Assembly: GCF_009861525.1 (NCBI RefSeq)
Contig: NZ_WVHL01000003.1
Coordinates: 682,001-746,000 of the forward strand
Length of the DNA: 64,000 bases
Direction of reading: 5' to 3'
From: Pseudomonas sp. LD120
GTDB taxonomy: Bacteria > Pseudomonadota > Gammaproteobacteria > Pseudomonadales > Pseudomonadaceae
In this document: positions 36,460-46,600 of the stretch, one piece after another
Layout of the letters: every line of letters begins with the position of its first letter
Position numbering within the stretch: the first letter of the stretch is position 1
Made by a program: the position numbers and the translations under genes
Notes under the pieces: model-generated
Told to the model about the DNA's origin: nothing
Databases searched by the model: none
What the model saw: the letters and a program-made list of their open reading frames with translations, nothing else

Positions 36460-37350
36460 GTGGATGCCCGATTGAATGCATTTCTTGAACGTGCCGATGC
36501 GGTTCTGGCCCGGATCGAACCGCTGTTGCCCGCGCCGCGCCAAACCATTGATTGGAACCAGTGCCTGGCCGCTCGCTGGCAGCGTGAGGGACGCAGCGGC
36601 TTTCTGCAGCCCCTGGCAGTCAGCTTGGACATGCGCCTTAGCGACCTGATCGGGGTCGACAAGCAGCGCGAGCAACTGGCGCGCAACACCCAGCAGTTTC
36701 TCGACGGCCTGCCGGCCAACCATGCCTTGCTCTGGGGTTCACGTGGCACTGGTAAATCGTCCCTGGTGCGTGCGTTGTTGGCCGAGCACGCCAAGGACGG
36801 GTTGCGGCTGATTGAGATCGAGCGTGATCACCTGGCGGATCTGCCGCGGGTAGTGGAGCAACTGGTCAAGCTGCCCCAGCGTTTTGTGCTGTTCTGCGAT
36901 GACTTGTCCTTCGAGTCTGGCGAGGGCGATTACCGGGTGCTCAAGAGCGTACTTGGCGGCTCTTTGGAGCAGGCGCCGGACAACGTGCTGCTGTACGCCA
37001 CGTCCAACCGTCGGCACTTGGTGCCGGAGAAGGAAAGCGATAACGAGAACTGGAAGCGCGTCGATGGTGAATTGCACCCCAGCGAGGCGGTGGAAGACAA
37101 GATTGCCCTGTCGGATCGTTTTGGCCTGTGGCTGTCCTTCTACCCGTTCACCCAGGAGCACTTCCTGAATGTGGTGGAACACTGGATCGGCGAGCTGGCG
37201 AAAAAATCCGGCCTGACCTGGCAGCGTGACGAAGCACTGGACATCCTGGCCGTGCGCTGGGCCACGGGGCGGGGTAACCGTAATGGCCGTTGTGCCTATC
37301 AATTTGCCCGTTATTGGGTGGGCTTGCAGTTGTTGGAGCAAAAAGCATGA
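36460..37350 (+). CDS. DUF815 AAA-type ATPase
   Basis: A 296-residue P-loop protein of the DUF815 family. Walker A is WGSRGTGKSS (about residues 91-100), Walker B FVLFCDDLSF, and sensor-like LLYATSNRRHLVPE. The family's biological role is unknown; the fold is AAA+-like without a clear oligomerisation domain. The start is a GTG at 36460 with GAGG seven bases upstream; the ATG four bases later is out of frame. It ends inside the start of the sulfoxide reductase gene (ATGA), so the two form an operon. Confidence 0.85.
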   Translation: MDARLNAFLERADAVLARIEPLLPAPRQTIDWNQCLAARWQREGRSGFLQPLAVSLDMRLSDLIGVDKQREQLARNTQQFLDGLPANHALLWGSRGTGKSSLVRALLAEHAKDGLRLIEIERDHLADLPRVVEQLVKLPQRFVLFCDDLSFESGEGDYRVLKSVLGGSLEQAPDNVLLYATSNRRHLVPEKESDNENWKRVDGELHPSEAVEDKIALSDRFGLWLSFYPFTQEHFLNVVEHWIGELAKKSGLTWQRDEALDILAVRWATGRGNRNGRCAYQFARYWVGLQLLEQKA

Positions 37351-37829
37351 TCGATTTACAAAGCGCAGGCCAAGGTCTGGACGGCTACGGGCTGCTGTGC
37401 GCGCAGTTGGAGTCGTTGCTGGCTGATGAGCGCGACTTTATCGCCAACGCCGCGCAATTTTCGGCGTTCTTGTTCAGCCAACTGGATGATCTGAACTGGG
37501 CGGGGTTCTACCTCAACCGCAACCAGGAGTTGGTGCTCGGCCCGTTTCAGGGGCAGATCGCCTGCGTGCGGATTCCCTTCGGTCGCGGTGTTTGCGGCAC
37601 GGCGGCGGCAACCCAGCAGACCCAACGAGTCGAGGATGTGCATGCCTTTGCCGGGCACATCGCTTGCGACAGTGCGTCCAACAGTGAGCTGGTGGTGCCG
37701 CTGATCAAGGATGGCCGGTTGCTCGGCGTGCTCGACCTGGACAGTCCCAAACTGGCGCGCTTCAACGTGGCGGACCAGGCCGGCATTGAGCAACTGGCGG
37801 CGATCTTCCTGCGCTTAAGCGACTGCTGA
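37347..37829 (+). CDS. Free methionine-(R)-sulfoxide reductase (GAF-domain, fRMsr)
   Basis: A 160-residue GAF-domain enzyme of the MsrC/YebR family that reduces free L-methionine R-sulfoxide. The three family cysteines are in QIACVRIPFGRGVCG and GHIACDSAS; DWAGFY-like LNWAGFYL and SELVVPLIKDGRLLGVLDLDSP are also conserved. It is coupled to the DUF815 ATPase gene by an ATGA overlap and converges on the HD-GYP gene with four bases between stops. Its presence near msrB and gpx adds to the oxidative-repair theme. Confidence 0.92.
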   Translation: MIDLQSAGQGLDGYGLLCAQLESLLADERDFIANAAQFSAFLFSQLDDLNWAGFYLNRNQELVLGPFQGQIACVRIPFGRGVCGTAAATQQTQRVEDVHAFAGHIACDSASNSELVVPLIKDGRLLGVLDLDSPKLARFNVADQAGIEQLAAIFLRLSDC

Positions 37830-37833
37830 GCCC

Positions 37834-40782
37834 TTAGGCAGTCAATCCGGCCTTTTTCAACAGCACTTCGGGCTCCACCTTATCGATCTGCTGCGGCGCC
37901 AGGAAACGTTCGGCGTAGCGCTGGTAGATATCTTGCTGGATGAACAGCTCGAACAGTTCCGGATCGATGTGGGCGTCGCGGCACATCATGGCCATGATGT
38001 TCAGCGCTTCGCTCAAGGTCTTGCCCTTTTTGTAGGGGCGGTCGGCGGCGGTCAGCGCCTCGAAAATGTCGGCGATGGCCATCATCCGCGCCGGCAGGCT
38101 CATCTGCTCGCGCTTGAGCCGTTTCGGGTAGCCACTGCCGTCCATTTTTTCATGATGGCCGCCAGCGATCTCCGCGACATTCTGCAAGTGACTGGGGAAC
38201 GGCAAGTGCTCGAGCATGATGATGGTCTGCACGATGTGGTGGTTGATCACATAGCGCTCCTCGGCGGTCAGCGTGCCCCGGGGAATGCTCAGGTTGTACA
38301 GCTCGCCGCGGTTGTATTTGTGCGCGGGCACCTGGAGCTTGAAGCCCCAGGGATTGTCCTCCGCCAGGATGTCCACGGCGTCGCGTTCCAGCAGGTGTTC
38401 GGGCTTGTCGGCCAGGAGTGGTTCCAGCACCGGCAGATTCGGTGCCGGCGTGCGTTCCTGGCGCTGGCTTTCTTCCCAGGAAACCCCCAGGCGATCATCC
38501 AGGGTCCGGCTCCAGGTACGCAGGGCGATGCGTTGCAGTCGTTGTTGGTCGGCTTCGGCCATGAACTCGGTGCCCAGGTTGCAGCGAGCGACAAAGGCGA
38601 AATCCTCATCCAGCGCCTGCAAGCGGGCATCGCGTTCGGCGGCCTGAGTGGTTTCTTCGGCGCCTTCGGCCAGGGCACGCCAATAGTCGATCCAGGCATC
38701 GCGCTTGAGCACTTCGAAGCGCGTGCGGATTTCGTGGATGCGATCGTTCAGGGTTTCCAGTTTGGTGGCCTTGTCCACCACGTATTCTGGGGTCGTAACC
38801 TTGCCGCAGTCGTGTAGCCAGGCGGCGATGTGCAGGGCTTCCCATTCATCTTCGGTGGGCTGGTAGGGGGCAAATCTCGGGTCCTGGCTGGCGGCGGCGG
38901 CCTCAGCCAGCATCTGGGTCAGGGCCGGCACTCGCTGACAGTGCCCACCGGTGTAAGGGCTCTTGGCATCGATGGCCCCGGCCAGTAACTGGATGAAGGC
39001 ATCCAGCAGTTGCTTCTGTTTGTTCTGCAAGCGTTGGCTTTCGATGCACAACGCGGCGGTGGCGGACACCGCCTGGATGAAGGCGATGCGGTCCGGTCTG
39101 AGTTTTTCCAGGTCGGCCTCGGTGCCGCTGTCTTCCAGAAACAGCAGGAGCATGCCTACCGTTTCGTCATGACGGTTACGCAAGCGAATGCTCAACAAGT
39201 GAGCACTTGGAGCGCCTAGGGCCTGCAGCACGCTTTGCAGGCTGTTGGCCTGTTCGAAGCCCAGGGTGGTGACCACGTTGTTTTTTTCGTTCAGTTGTTG
39301 CAGCCAGTCGGGGAGCGTGGCCGCGGTCAGGTCCTTCGTGGCGATATTGAACGGCGGCAGATCCTGGTGTTCGCCGTTGATGATCAGCCCATAGGGCTCC
39401 AGGCGCGAACTCTTGCTTTCGGAAAGATAGATCAGGCCAGCCTGGGCCTGGGCGATCTTCACGGTTTCGGACAGCACCCGTTGCAGCAGAGGGTCGAAAC
39501 GGGTCTCGGCCGACAGGCTGGCGTTGATCTCGAAAAAGCTCGCCAGGGTGTCTTTCATCCGTGCCATGGACACGCTTAGTTGGTCCACTTCCAACACGGG
39601 CGAGCGGCGAGACACTGGATAGTGAAAGTCGAAGCTGCGGATGGCCTCGGCCTCTTGCACCAGGATCCGCAACGGCCGTACCAGAATGCGTGAGGTCAAC
39701 CAGCCCACGGGCTGGCACAACAGCAAGATGGTGAGGGTGATCAGCGCGCCTTGCCAGCGCAGGTGGTAGGCACCGGCCAGCAGCTCGTCCTCGGGCACCA
39801 GTAGCGCGAGCTGCAAGCCACCGGGGCCGCCCTCGGCAATTTGGCTGCTGGCAACGATCCACCTGCGTCCCTGGGCCTGCATGTGGCCGTCTTGCGCTTT
39901 ACCTCGCAACAGCGCGCCAAGCACCGGACTCAGTGCGCTGGCCTTGATCAACTGAGTGCTGTGCCGGTCGAGTGCCAGCGTGCCACTGTTGGGGTAGGCC
40001 ACGGCGTTGCCTTTGTCGTCGAGCAGGGCAATTTCAGTGTTGGGAGTAACTCGGTGTTTGGCCAGGGTCGAGGACAACTGCTCCAGTGTCAGGTCGGCGC
40101 CCATGACCGCCCTGTCGCCGCTGCTGCGGGCCAGAGTGGTGCCGACGTTATGGGTGGAATAGAAAACATAAGGCTCGGTAGTGATTTGGTCGGCGTCGCT
40201 GCGGGCATTGGAAAACCAGTCACGCTGGCGCGGGTCGTAGCCGTCTCCGGGGTTGTCCCGGCGACTGATCAAGGACAACCGCTGGTCATAAAACAGGGAC
40301 TGCGAGTGGGCCTGCCGGGTGCCGGGATTGTGCTCGATGCTCCAGACTTCGTAGACGCTGTCCTGCGGGGCACCGCGCTTGCTCCTGATCTGGTCGTCGC
40401 GCAGGGGGCGCACCATGAAGAAGTCACCATTGACGTAACCCAGGTACAACGAAGCCAGGTTCGGGTTATCCGCCAGCGACTGGGCGAAGGGCCTGAGCAG
40501 CGTCAATCGTTGTGCCAGGTCCGGGGCCTGGGTCGCGGGGATGCCCGCCAGCAGGCTGAGCAGATGGCGTATGGGTTGGTAGGTGGCTTTTAGGTCGTTG
40601 CGTACATCTTGCTCGATGCGCTTAAAGAGCTCTTCACTGCTGCCCAGGATGATGCGTGTGGTTTGTTGGTAGTTGTAGATGCCCAGTACCACGCCTGTCA
40701 GGAGCAACAGAAAGGTGAACATTGCACTGATATGGATGTGCAAAGGAAAGCGGCGTTTTACGGGTTGAGGAGTGCTCGGCAT
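37834..40782 (-). CDS. HD-GYP-type phosphohydrolase with periplasmic sensor and GAF-like domain
   Basis: A 982-residue membrane protein. The N-terminal membrane segment (about 22-44) and a second near 345-365 bracket a large double-Cache-type periplasmic sensor; a HAMP region and GAF-like domain follow (about 440-600). The C-terminal catalytic part has WLHDCGK and HHEKMDGSGYPKRL, the HD and GYP signatures, and a DIFEALTAADRPY tail. Between the HD and GYP signatures lie about 200 residues, longer than in standard HD-GYP proteins. Predicted role: sensing an extracellular ligand and hydrolysing c-di-GMP or a related dinucleotide. Confidence 0.85.
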   Translation of the reverse strand: MPSTPQPVKRRFPLHIHISAMFTFLLLLTGVVLGIYNYQQTTRIILGSSEELFKRIEQDVRNDLKATYQPIRHLLSLLAGIPATQAPDLAQRLTLLRPFAQSLADNPNLASLYLGYVNGDFFMVRPLRDDQIRSKRGAPQDSVYEVWSIEHNPGTRQAHSQSLFYDQRLSLISRRDNPGDGYDPRQRDWFSNARSDADQITTEPYVFYSTHNVGTTLARSSGDRAVMGADLTLEQLSSTLAKHRVTPNTEIALLDDKGNAVAYPNSGTLALDRHSTQLIKASALSPVLGALLRGKAQDGHMQAQGRRWIVASSQIAEGGPGGLQLALLVPEDELLAGAYHLRWQGALITLTILLLCQPVGWLTSRILVRPLRILVQEAEAIRSFDFHYPVSRRSPVLEVDQLSVSMARMKDTLASFFEINASLSAETRFDPLLQRVLSETVKIAQAQAGLIYLSESKSSRLEPYGLIINGEHQDLPPFNIATKDLTAATLPDWLQQLNEKNNVVTTLGFEQANSLQSVLQALGAPSAHLLSIRLRNRHDETVGMLLLFLEDSGTEADLEKLRPDRIAFIQAVSATAALCIESQRLQNKQKQLLDAFIQLLAGAIDAKSPYTGGHCQRVPALTQMLAEAAAASQDPRFAPYQPTEDEWEALHIAAWLHDCGKVTTPEYVVDKATKLETLNDRIHEIRTRFEVLKRDAWIDYWRALAEGAEETTQAAERDARLQALDEDFAFVARCNLGTEFMAEADQQRLQRIALRTWSRTLDDRLGVSWEESQRQERTPAPNLPVLEPLLADKPEHLLERDAVDILAEDNPWGFKLQVPAHKYNRGELYNLSIPRGTLTAEERYVINHHIVQTIIMLEHLPFPSHLQNVAEIAGGHHEKMDGSGYPKRLKREQMSLPARMMAIADIFEALTAADRPYKKGKTLSEALNIMAMMCRDAHIDPELFELFIQQDIYQRYAERFLAPQQIDKVEPEVLLKKAGLTA

Positions 40783-40958
40783 TCCTATTCTCTCCAAAGG
40801 CACATCGAATCTGGCTTAGCACCCAGCATAGTTAAGGCCGGCGTTTCCTGCAGTGGCCCGACCGGTGAGGCGCGGCCGTTTGGAGTCCGTCGGCGGGCAG
40901 AGCGTCGAGGAGGCGAGGCAATACTGGCCTTTTGGTATTTGGCTGGCAAGAGGGCGGA

Positions 40959-42680
40959 TTATCTCGGTACCGCGTGGCCTGAAGCGTGTGTGGGCGAGGC
41001 CTGGGGCGCAGCCGCAGGACTGGGGGATGGCGCTTGAGCGATGTGTCGATGCAGGGACTGGGCAAAGCGCACCAGGGCCAGATCCAGGGCGCGGATGGCC
41101 GGGCTGACGGCGTCGAGCCCGGCCTCCTCGAGGCAGGCAAGCTCCAGGATTTGGCAAGCGTTGTGCAATGCATCGGCGCCGACCATCAGCGCCGATCCCT
41201 TGATCCTGTGGGCCTGCGTGAGCAGTGCCTGGTTGTCCTGGGGCGTAATCAGTCCCAGCAAGCGGCGATCGTCGAGGCTGCACTGCAGCAATTTCTTGAG
41301 CATCTGCTGGGCGAATGTCGGTTCGCCGCGGGTCAGGGTCTGCAACGTCCGGAGGCTGAAACTGTCGGCCCTGGGCAGCGGCATGAGTGCCGCCAGGGTT
41401 TGGCTTATCTGGCTCAATCCCAGGGGTTTGAACAGGCAGTCGTGCATGCCGGCCTTCAGGCAGCATTCACGCGTTCGCGGATCGTGGCTGGCGCTGCAGC
41501 CGAGCAGATGCACCGGCGGCTGTCGGCTGAGTGTTTCGTCCTGGCGGATGGCCTTGGTCAGTTGATAGCCGTTCATGGCGGGCATGTTGCAGTCGACGAT
41601 CAGCAGGTCGAAATCACCGTCTTGCCATTGTTGATAGGCCTGTAGTCCGTTCTCGGCGCAACTGACGCGATGGCCGAGATACTCCAGTTGCCCCTGCAAC
41701 AAGGTCAGACTGGCGGGATGGTCGTCTGCCAGCAGTATGTCCAGAGGCAGGCCGGCGAGTGGGCACATGGGCGGCTCGGGCGGCGGGGCACAAGTCACGC
41801 GCCCGGCCAGCGACAGCTCGATCCGCGCCTCGCAGCCGGGCCCGCTTCGGCCGTAGAGGCCCAGGCGGCCGCCCATTCGTTGACATACGTGATGGCTGAT
41901 GGGCAAACCGAGCCCGGCACTGTCTCGGGCCGACTGACTGCCCGGGTCGACCTGGGCAAATGGTTGCAATAGTTGCAGGCGCTGCTGCTCGGGGATGCCG
42001 ATGCCGGTGTCCAGGACCTGCAGCTGCAGCTCGAAGTCATTCGCTCGTGTCGCCGGCCACAGTTGCAGCCGGACCTGAACCGAGCCCTTGGTGGTGAACT
42101 TGATCGCATTGCTCAGCAGATTGGACAGTACCTGCTTGAAGCGCAGAACGTCGATCAGTACTTGGGGTTCGGGATCAGGTGCCGTGAACTCAAGACTCAG
42201 GTCGAGGTTTTTCTGCTGTGCCAGGGCCTGAAACACTCCCATTACCACGTCGACGTTGTTGCGTAAGTAAGCCCAGGTTGGATTCAACGATAACTCCCCG
42301 GACTCGATCCGGGTGATGTCCAGCAGGTCGCTGAGTAACTCCCGCAGATCCCTGGCAGCCTCTAGGGCCAGCTGCAGCGAAGGCAGGTTCGGGGCGTCGG
42401 CTTCGCTGCGCAGTAGCATCAGTTCCAGCAGGCCGATGAAGGCGCTCAAGGGCGTGCGGATTTCATGGCTGATGTGGCCCAAGAACTGCCCCTTGAGACG
42501 ATTGGCCTGTTCGGCGCGCTGTTTGTCGGCCTCCAGCGTGGCAAGCGCCTGGCCCAGTTCCCGTAGTTGCTGTTGGCGTTGATGCAGTCGTCGCCAGAGC
42601 CAGGTCTGGCTCAGCAATGCGACGATCAGCAGCGCCAGCAGCGTGATGACGCTGGAGGGCGACGGTAAGGTCTCGATCAT
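40959..42680 (-). CDS. Hybrid histidine kinase with receiver and HPt, BvgS/RocS1-like but lacking a periplasmic domain
   Basis: A 573-residue kinase: one N-terminal membrane segment (about 10-30), HisKA with FLGHISHEIRTPLSAF, ATPase domain (NLLSNAIKF), receiver with IVDCNMPAMNGYQ, and a C-terminal HPt with HRIKGSALMVGA. The HisKA-REC-HPt order is that of BvgS, EvgS and RocS1, but the usual tandem Venus-flytrap sensor is missing, so input must come from the membrane segment or another protein. The BvgA-type regulator gene lies 43 bases upstream on the same strand, and the two-partner secretion genes lie before that. Confidence 0.88.
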   Translation of the reverse strand: MIETLPSPSSVITLLALLIVALLSQTWLWRRLHQRQQQLRELGQALATLEADKQRAEQANRLKGQFLGHISHEIRTPLSAFIGLLELMLLRSEADAPNLPSLQLALEAARDLRELLSDLLDITRIESGELSLNPTWAYLRNNVDVVMGVFQALAQQKNLDLSLEFTAPDPEPQVLIDVLRFKQVLSNLLSNAIKFTTKGSVQVRLQLWPATRANDFELQLQVLDTGIGIPEQQRLQLLQPFAQVDPGSQSARDSAGLGLPISHHVCQRMGGRLGLYGRSGPGCEARIELSLAGRVTCAPPPEPPMCPLAGLPLDILLADDHPASLTLLQGQLEYLGHRVSCAENGLQAYQQWQDGDFDLLIVDCNMPAMNGYQLTKAIRQDETLSRQPPVHLLGCSASHDPRTRECCLKAGMHDCLFKPLGLSQISQTLAALMPLPRADSFSLRTLQTLTRGEPTFAQQMLKKLLQCSLDDRRLLGLITPQDNQALLTQAHRIKGSALMVGADALHNACQILELACLEEAGLDAVSPAIRALDLALVRFAQSLHRHIAQAPSPSPAAAPQASPTHASGHAVPR

Positions 42681-42723
42681 GGCCGGAGCTCGTGAAGCGG
42701 CGAAAGGGCCACACTTAGGCGCT

Positions 42724-43350
42724 TCATATCAGTTCATTGCGCTTGGCCATATCCACCAGATCATTCATGGAGTTGGCGGCCAGTTTTTGCATAATACGCT
42801 TCTTGTATGTACTAACGGTTTTATGACTAAGAAACATCCCTGTGGCAATTTCCTTATTGGTTTGGCCCAAGGCGAAAAGTTGCAGGACCATTAATTCACG
42901 GTCGTTCAGCGAATTGAGTTGTTCCAACTCCAAAGTTAGGCTGAATCCTGACTTCCCCGCTTGCAGTGCTTGACTGGGAAAGTAGTTGTAACCGCTGTAA
43001 ATCGCCTTGATGGCGCTGAGCAGTTCACTCAAGTCTTCCTGCTTGCACACATAGCCACTGGCTCCGGCACGCATACAGCGGTTGGCGAACAAGGCCGCTG
43101 ACTGGGCCGTCAGGATCAGGGTTCTGAAGGGCTTGGGCATGCCGTTGAAGCGCTCCAGCAGCTCCAGTCCGTCCAGTTTGGGAATGCAGATGTCGAGGAT
43201 GACCAGATCCGGCTCGCACTCACGGACCATTTGCAATGCATCTACGCCATTATCGGTTTCACCAACGATTTTATATCCTTCGTGCTCCAGCAAAATACGG
43301 ACTGCCATGCGTATAACGGGATGGTCATCAATGATAAGTACTGAGCCCAT
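42724..43350 (-). CDS. NarL/LuxR-type response regulator, BvgA/RocA1-like
   Basis: A 208-residue response regulator. Receiver: IIDDHP, phospho-Asp in LVILDICIPKLDG, then Lys in YVCKQEDL. C-terminal helix-turn-helix: LNDRELMVLQLFALGQTNKEIATGMFLSHKTVSTYKKRIMQKL. The MGSVLIIDDHPVIRMAVR start and length are those of the BvgA/EvgA/RocA1 group that controls adhesins and fimbriae. The adjacent kinase gene is its likely partner, and the upstream exoprotein operon a likely target (inference). Start ATG 43350 chosen over 43419. Confidence 0.92.
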   Translation of the reverse strand: MGSVLIIDDHPVIRMAVRILLEHEGYKIVGETDNGVDALQMVRECEPDLVILDICIPKLDGLELLERFNGMPKPFRTLILTAQSAALFANRCMRAGASGYVCKQEDLSELLSAIKAIYSGYNYFPSQALQAGKSGFSLTLELEQLNSLNDRELMVLQLFALGQTNKEIATGMFLSHKTVSTYKKRIMQKLAANSMNDLVDMAKRNELI

Positions 43351-43567
43351 GCTGGTTTCCTGTCGATAAGTTGAACGTTCGAACAGTAGCCCAGCCGGTG
43401 TGGTAGATATAGTTGCCAACGTGCCGGAAACCCAATCTAAGACAGGTCCTACAACGAATAAGGGGAGGTATTACAATCAGTTGGCAGTAAAGGGAAGTTG
43501 ATAGGGACAGGGCGGTCATCTGGCCGCTGGGGGGAGTCCGCCAAGGCGCGGTGTCGATGCCAGATAA

Positions 43568-43594
43568 GGCCGCCCTCCGAAAGAGAGGGCGGCC
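43568..43594 (-). terminator. Hairpin terminator after the TpsA gene
   Basis: GGCCGCCCTC / GAGGGCGGCC ten-base stem with a seven-base loop, followed on the minus strand by TTATCT. It lies just past the exoprotein stop and probably separates that operon from the regulator genes. Confidence 0.65.
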
Positions 43595-43600
43595 CGTGCC

Positions 43601-46600
43601 TCATGGGTTTTTTTGCTCGATGCCGGCTTGCAGCAGTTGATTGTCACTGTGCCGGCCGATACGCAGCGGGCCCAGGTTGAACAGTTGATCCTTCTGGGTG
43701 GCTTGGTCCTGATTACGGGTCAGTTCCTTGATGCTGCCCGTAATCTGGGTGAGCGGCGCCTTGGACAGGTTGAGCCCGACATCCGCGCGGTAATCCGAGC
43801 CGGCTAGCGCGGTGCGGGTGACCTTGGAACCGCCCAGATTGACCTGGCCCTCGCTGGCACTGATGCGTGCACCGGTGAGCTGGGTTACGCCATCGACCCG
43901 CAGGTTGACGCCCTGTTGAGCGCTGATTCCGGAGGCCTGTTCCACGCGGTTCTTGCTCGCGTGGCTGAGGTTCAGGTTCAGGCTTGGGGTATAGGAAGTT
44001 TTACCGCTCTTATCGCCGAACAGCACGTTTTCGGCGGTATCGGCCAGCTTGCTGCCGGCGCTGGTCTTCTCGTTGACCGAATAGCTGTCGCTGGTTTTTG
44101 GCCAGAAGCGCTCTTTCAGGCTGGAGAGACGGTTGCCTGCGGCATCGGCCTTGTCGGCCAGGTAGTGCTTGGCCTTGTCCACGCCATTGCCGAAGGCGCC
44201 ACGGGGCTCTGGGTTGACATCGTAACTGCCGCTGCGGCTGAGTTTCTCACCCAGACGCTCCTTGGCGTCGCTGGCCTTGGCGACCACGCTGTCCTTGGCA
44301 GAGCTGAGTTTGTCCACGCCCTTGTCGACGGCTTTTTCCAGCTTTTCCCGGTGCTGGTCGAAGCCTTTCTCGGCCTTGGCCTTCAGGTCGTCCTTGAGCG
44401 GGCCGGCCGGTTTGGCCAGCTTGTCCACCAGCCCCGGCTGGTTCTTCGCCACTTCCAGCTTGGCGTCGATATTGACCTGGGTGCTGCGCAACTGGTCCTG
44501 ACGACTTTCGATCTTGAGGTCGCCACCTATCGCCCCGTTGAGCCGTTGCGCATCGATGTTGGCCCCGGCCAGGTGCACGTTGCCGGCACTGTTGAGGGTC
44601 ACCTGGTCAGCCTTGATCAGGCTGTTGTGCTGAGTCGTGCTGTGGCGCTGATCGACGTCGATCTTGGCTCGGGCGTTGATCCCACGGTCGATTTTCGGCG
44701 AGTCATGTTCACTCGCGTCGGCCAGGGTGGTCTTGCCCATGCTGCCGCCGGCGCCCAGGGTCAGGCCCCAGTTGTTGTGATCTTGGGTGGACTGCGCCGA
44801 CTCCTGATAGATGCCACCCTGGGTCGCCTCCAGCACCACCTTGGCGGCATCGATGCGCGTGCCCTGCAGGTGAATGGCGCTGTCGCCCTCGGCTGCGCTG
44901 CCCAGTCGCACTTGGCCCTGGCTGTAGAGCTGGGCGCCGCGCTGGCTCTGGTCGTTTTCATTGACCCGGCCGATGTTGAAGTTGGCGCCGAGGTTGACGC
45001 TCTTGCCACTGCTTTGTTCGCTGCTGGTTTTGCTGCCACCGGCCGTGAGGCCGCCACCCAGGTTGCTGCCCTGGCTGGCGTGGGTATCGACCGCAGCCTG
45101 CAGATCGAGCTTGCCGCCAGCGTCCAGGGTGATATCGCCGGCCGGACGCGCGGCGTTGCCGATCTGTGTGCCTTGCAGCGTCAGGTCGCTTGCACTCTTG
45201 AGGTTGACCGGCCCCTGGCCCTGGATGCTGGCAACCCGCGCCTGGCTGTCCTGCTGCTCGAGGCCCTTGTGATCCAGTTGCAATCCGGCGCCGACATTGA
45301 GGTTGCTGCCGCTGCTACCTGGCGTGGTGCCCAGGGTCAGGGAGGCATCGCCACGCAGGCTGGAGTCGCTGCTGCTCTGGCGATCATTGGCCTGATTGAG
45401 TGCCAGCTTGCCGTCGGTCTTGATGTTGACGCCGCCCAGACCGCCATTGAACTGGCTGCCTTCGAAGCTGGCATCGCCACCGACCTTGATGTCCACGCCC
45501 TGGCTGCCGGCGTAGCTGCCGACCTGGGCCTTCTCGGAGCTGCTGGTGACGTTGCTGCTGCCACCGGCACCGCTGCCACGGATGTTCAGGTCTTCACCGG
45601 TGTTGGTGTAGACCCGCACGCCAACCTTGGCGTCCACCGCCTGTTCGCTGCGGCTGTGGGTATCGCTGGCGGCACTGGCCAGCAGGCTGCCGGCGTCGAT
45701 CTTCAGCGCGCCGTCGGTGGCGCGGTACTGGGTGCCCTGGTCCTTGAGTTGGCCGTCGGCCTTGACCGTGACCTGGCCGCCGCTCAACTGGCTGACCACG
45801 GCGGTGCTGGCGCTTTCGCTGCGTTGGCGGTTCTGGTGGCTGACATCCACATCGAGCCCGACATTGGGCTGTTCCAGGGCATCGAGCACGCCAGGTTGGT
45901 GGAATTTGCGCTGGGCCACGCCCTGAATGGCTTTTTCGATGGGGCGTGTGACGCCCTTGTATTCGACGTTGGCGCCCACATCCACCGCCCAGTTGTTCTC
46001 CTTATGGTTGCTGCTGTCGCTGTTGCGGGCGGCCCGGTTGTCGATCTCGCCAGCCTTGACCTGCAGCGCGCCGCCGGCCTTGACTTGGGCGCCTTCGGTG
46101 GTCAGGCGCTTGCCGGCGTTGATGCTCAGGTTGCCACTGGCGGCGATGTTGCTGGTTTGAGCGGTGCTCTTGTGGCTTGTGTCCTGGCTGCTGCTGTGGG
46201 CCACTTGCACACCGTTGCCGGCGCGGTCCAGGCCGCCGGTGTAGTAGAAGCCGCCCCCGGTGGTGGTGCTGTCGCTGTGCTTGTCGGTGGTGTTGTCCGC
46301 CGCCAGCAACTGCACATGCTTGCCGCTCAGGCTGGCATCGCCGGCCGTGGCCGCAAGGTCGCTGCCTTGCACCTTGAGGTCCTCGCCGGCGCTGACCGCC
46401 AGGGTGCCGCCAGTGAGGCTGGAAGCCTGTTGCCGGGTGCTGTCGCTGCTGTCGTTGCGCTGCTCATCCTGGTAGCGCACCCCGGCCCGGTACTGGCCGG
46501 TGCCCGGGGCGTTTTCCTTGGCGTAGGCGTCGAAGCCGCGCTTCTGGGTGCTGCTGCTGTCGTGCTGGGTGTCTTCGGCTGCGACGACCTTGACCGTGCC

